15,211 bases of DNA from Candidatus Margulisiibacteriota bacterium (lineage in GTDB: Bacteria; Margulisbacteria; WOR-1; XYC2-FULL-46-14; JAHJBW01), in the NCBI GenBank assembly GCA_018813405.1, contig JAHJBW010000014.1, positions 1 through 15,211 of the forward strand, in the 5' to 3' direction. The translations under genes and the position numbers were made by a program. Every line of letters starts with the position of its first letter. Position 1 is the first letter of the stretch. This document shows positions 13,633 to 15,211 of the stretch, piece after piece. The notes under the pieces were generated by a model. That model was not told the origin of the DNA. It did no database searches and was given only the letters and a program-made list of their open reading frames with translations.

Positions 13633-13657
13633 ATTAAGCGACAATTTTGGTTAAAAT

Positions 13658-13685
13658 ATTATAGCACTTAACAGGCAAAGTGCAA
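13658..13685 (-). promoter_or_regulatory. Putative sigma-70-type promoter of the flgF-fliJ operon
   Basis: On the minus strand TTGCAC (13685-13680) and a 16-bp spacer precede a perfect extended -10, TGCTATAAT (13666-13658). The expected +1 is near 13651, giving a leader of about 30 nt that carries GGAGG before the flgF GTG. The sequence is a vegetative promoter, not the sigma-28 type (TAAAGTTT / GCCGATAA). That suggests the housekeeping polymerase starts this operon, with FliA made from within it. Confidence 0.65.
13664..13683. repeat. 6-bp inverted repeat within the flgF promoter
   Basis: GCACTT at 13664-13669 and AAGTGC at 13678-13683 form a perfect dyad around an 8-base centre. It runs from the base next to the -10 hexamer into the -35 hexamer. 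Such placement suits an operator for a repressor. On the minus strand the hairpin is followed by TATAATATTTT, so a weak terminator for the upstream flhB-like gene is the alternative. Chance cannot be excluded for a 6-bp arm. Confidence 0.4.
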
Positions 13686-13728
13686 CCGGACAAATATTCC
13701 ATCGGTGACAGGTCATCGAAACTTGCGT

Positions 13729-14067
13729 CTAGCGTTTTTTTTCTTTGGCTTCTTCGCTTATTTTTCGCACCAGTTTTTCTTTTTTCTCGGCCATGCGGTC
13801 CAGCTGGAAAACAAAGAACAGCACCTCGGCTACCAGCATATACAGCTCGGCAGGTATTTCGGTATCTATCTCAAGCTTACCCAAAAGTTTTGCCAGTTCG
13901 GGATCTTCGTAAAGAGGTATCTTGTTGTCTTCGGCAATGCGAAGTATCTCGTCTGCCACGGGCCCGCGGCCGGACGCCAGTATCAAAGGCGCTTTGTCTT
14001 TTTCAACATCATAGCGCATGGCGATGGCCGTGCGTTTTTTTAGCTCTTCTCTGTCTGGTTCTGCCAA
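13729..14067 (-). CDS. FlhB C-terminal-domain-like export switch protein (FlhX/YlqH type)
   Basis: From the chosen start the protein has 112 residues and matches the cytoplasmic C-terminal domain of FlhB/YscU: TAIAMRYDVEKDKAPLILASGRG, then ADEILRIAEDNKIPLYEDPELAKLL and IDTEIPAELYMLVAEVLFFVFQLD. It has no membrane helices and no NPTH self-cleavage site (EELKKRT stands there), as in free-standing FlhB-like proteins such as Bacillus YlqH. Such proteins can substitute for the FlhB C-terminal part in export specificity. The start is the TTG at 14065-14067, set by GGAGG 6 bases upstream, one base after the FliK-like stop; an earlier TTG at 14106 has no ribosome site. The C-terminus is a Lys/Glu-rich tail. 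Confidence 0.85.
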   Translation of the reverse strand: MAEPDREELKKRTAIAMRYDVEKDKAPLILASGRGPVADEILRIAEDNKIPLYEDPELAKLLGKLEIDTEIPAELYMLVAEVLFFVFQLDRMAEKKEKLVRKISEEAKEKKR

Positions 14068-14068
14068 C

Positions 14069-15211
14069 TCATGCCTCCAAGTCGATCTTTTTGAGCTGTT
14101 CTTCAAGCCTGGGCAATAATGGTATCAAGTAAGGCTTGATGGAACACATTGCCGGATCTACCTTGACCTGATATCCTGACACAACAAAATTCTTTTCCGT
14201 CATCTTTTTTTGCAGCGCCGCGAACTCTTTCGAAATAATAGCCCTGGCATCGTCACCATAATCTTTGGAGTCAAAAACGAAAACAAGATAGACCCTTTTC
14301 CCTTTAATAATTATGTTGCAGACCATTTTGCCCAGGTTCTCTGTGCCAAGAGAGATTATCACATTTGTATTCTCTCTATCGACCAGGTCCTTTGACTCTT
14401 TGTTGCTGTCGCGCTTTATCACAATTTCCAGGTCCCTTTTTGAGCCTTCGGAGAGATTGGGGATCTGTTCGTAAAGATAGTTGACCTCTTCGCTCTTGCC
14501 TTTCTGGGAAAGTATGGCCTGGGCGATCATATTGTCCATGGCGGAACTTAATTGCCGGAGGGTTTGCATAAGGCTGGATTGAAGCATCTGGGATTCAGCA
14601 GAATCTCCCGACTTGACCTGTCCCTGTGCGCCTTCCAGTATAGCTTTCATTCCCCGCAAGGAATTCATAAGGTCCTTGAACCCAAGAGAATTATCACCGG
14701 TGAACTGGGATTTTCTACCCAGATCCTGGACCATGCTGTCAAATTGCGTGAGCAAAGCACCCAGCTGACCGACCAGATTGGCATCCATAAGCCCCTGAGA
14801 AATTCCCAGAGCGGTTCCCAGATTGGCCATAGCCTGCTGAACATTGGCAAGTTGAGCGGACAATTGAGGGTTTTGCGCGATAAAGTTAGAAAGGACATCA
14901 AGGGCCTTGGGTGAATCAATATTCTTCATGGAAAGCAGAACAGCGGCTTCTTGGGTGCTCATGCTCTTGTCAGTGCCTTCCAGCATGGTAAGAACATTTA
15001 CAAAGTTGCCGCGGGAAAGCTCCATGCCGTATTTAAGCATTATTGACGCCAATTTAACATTCGCAGTAGTGTCCGGGATCTGTATCTTAACAAGATGGTT
15101 CTTTAGGTCGGCCTCTGTAAGCGCGCGCGCAATGGCTGGAGCTGTTTGTGCGGGAGATGCCGGAGCTCCCGGTCCAGTAACGGTCGTTCCTGTCACTCCA
15201 CTGGGGCCAAC
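14069..15211 (-). CDS. Probable FliK-like hook-length control protein, 5' end outside window
   Basis: The frame stays open to base 15211, so the 380 residues seen are the C-terminal part of a longer protein. It starts in a low-complexity Gly/Pro/Thr/Ala stretch, passes through a long, helix-rich, Gln/Leu/Met-rich middle, and ends in a beta-alpha region. That end (LGTENLGKMVCNIIIKGKR, then VYLVFVFDS and a helix pair with FVVSGYQVKV) resembles the FliK C-terminal Flg_hook domain. FliK measures hook length and signals FlhB to switch substrate. The pairing with an FlhB-like gene one base downstream, as in Bacillus ylqG-ylqH, supports the role. A GTG at 15194-15196 could be a start but has no ribosome site. 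The family call is moderate. Confidence 0.55.
   Translation of the reverse strand, partial: VGPSGVTGTTVTGPGAPASPAQTAPAIARALTEADLKNHLVKIQIPDTTANVKLASIMLKYGMELSRGNFVNVLTMLEGTDKSMSTQEAAVLLSMKNIDSPKALDVLSNFIAQNPQLSAQLANVQQAMANLGTALGISQGLMDANLVGQLGALLTQFDSMVQDLGRKSQFTGDNSLGFKDLMNSLRGMKAILEGAQGQVKSGDSAESQMLQSSLMQTLRQLSSAMDNMIAQAILSQKGKSEEVNYLYEQIPNLSEGSKRDLEIVIKRDSNKESKDLVDRENTNVIISLGTENLGKMVCNIIIKGKRVYLVFVFDSKDYGDDARAIISKEFAALQKKMTEKNFVVSGYQVKVDPAMCSIKPYLIPLLPRLEEQLKKIDLEA
14074..14078 (-). promoter_or_regulatory. Ribosome binding site that fixes the TTG start of the flhB-like gene
   Basis: GGAGG lies within the last codons of the FliK-like gene, 6 bases before the TTG at 14065-14067. An ATG at 14072-14070 is also close, but its frame closes after a few codons. 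Confidence 0.7.

Noticed and set aside
13690..13725. Possible terminator hairpin (GATGACCTGTCACC) after the flhB-like gene
   Set aside because: The palindrome leaves only a two-base loop, has a mismatch, and is not followed by a T run.
1..15211. Defence system, mobile element, CRISPR array, tRNA or riboswitch
   Set aside because: Every stretch longer than about 110 bases is covered by a recognised housekeeping or flagellar gene, and no repeats or RNA folds of these types were seen.

Overview
The window (15.2 kb, almost entirely coding, nearly all on the minus strand) comes from a bacterial chromosome. Genes for the P ring (flgI), the L ring (flgH, a lipoprotein) and the P-ring chaperone (flgA) imply a diderm cell with peptidoglycan and an outer membrane. 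The order recG-rsmD-coaD beside rpmB, the zinc-ribbon type of L28, and a FliK-like gene followed by a free-standing FlhB C-terminal-domain gene (as in Bacillus ylqG-ylqH) fit a diderm lineage near the Terrabacteria, possibly an uncultured candidate phylum. That placement is inference; no marker here settles it.

Left part (1-2975), housekeeping: recG, rsmD and coaD (partial at the window edge) form a minus-strand set with overlapping ends. rpmB is divergent from recG across a 37-bp gap. Both genes appear to have a -10 element placed so that transcription would begin at, or very near, the A of the start codon, so both may be leaderless. The flagellar genes mostly have clear GGAGG-type ribosome binding sites.

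Right part (2977-15211), flagellar: in transcription order a FliK-like gene (open at the window edge) and a FlhB-like switch gene come first. A 108-bp gap follows, carrying a good extended -10 promoter. After it runs a 13-gene, about 10.6-kb run: flgF-like, flgG, flgA, flgH, flgI, flgJ (rod-binding part only), a FliA-family sigma factor, flgB, flgC, fliE, fliF, fliG (short), fliH (interrupted), fliI, fliJ. Every junction overlaps or lies within 17 bp. Together they make the MS ring, rod, L/P rings, the export ATPase complex and the flagellar sigma factor. Filament, hook, C ring (FliM/N), stators, FlhA/FliP/Q/R and FlgM are not in the window.

Two anomalies stand out. The fliG gene encodes only the N and middle domains and lacks the C-terminal torque-generating domain, yet its stop overlaps the next start by one base, so the short end looks genuine. 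The next gene, fliH, is split by one in-frame TAA with clear FliH sequence on both sides. Other points are an RsmD whose catalytic DPPY-type motif reads GAPY, AT-rich direct repeats at the 5' ends of flgH and the sigma gene, and a dyad lying between the -35 and -10 of the flagellar promoter. I saw no tRNA, rRNA, CRISPR, insertion sequence, prophage or defence genes, and no evidence of a wholly new system.
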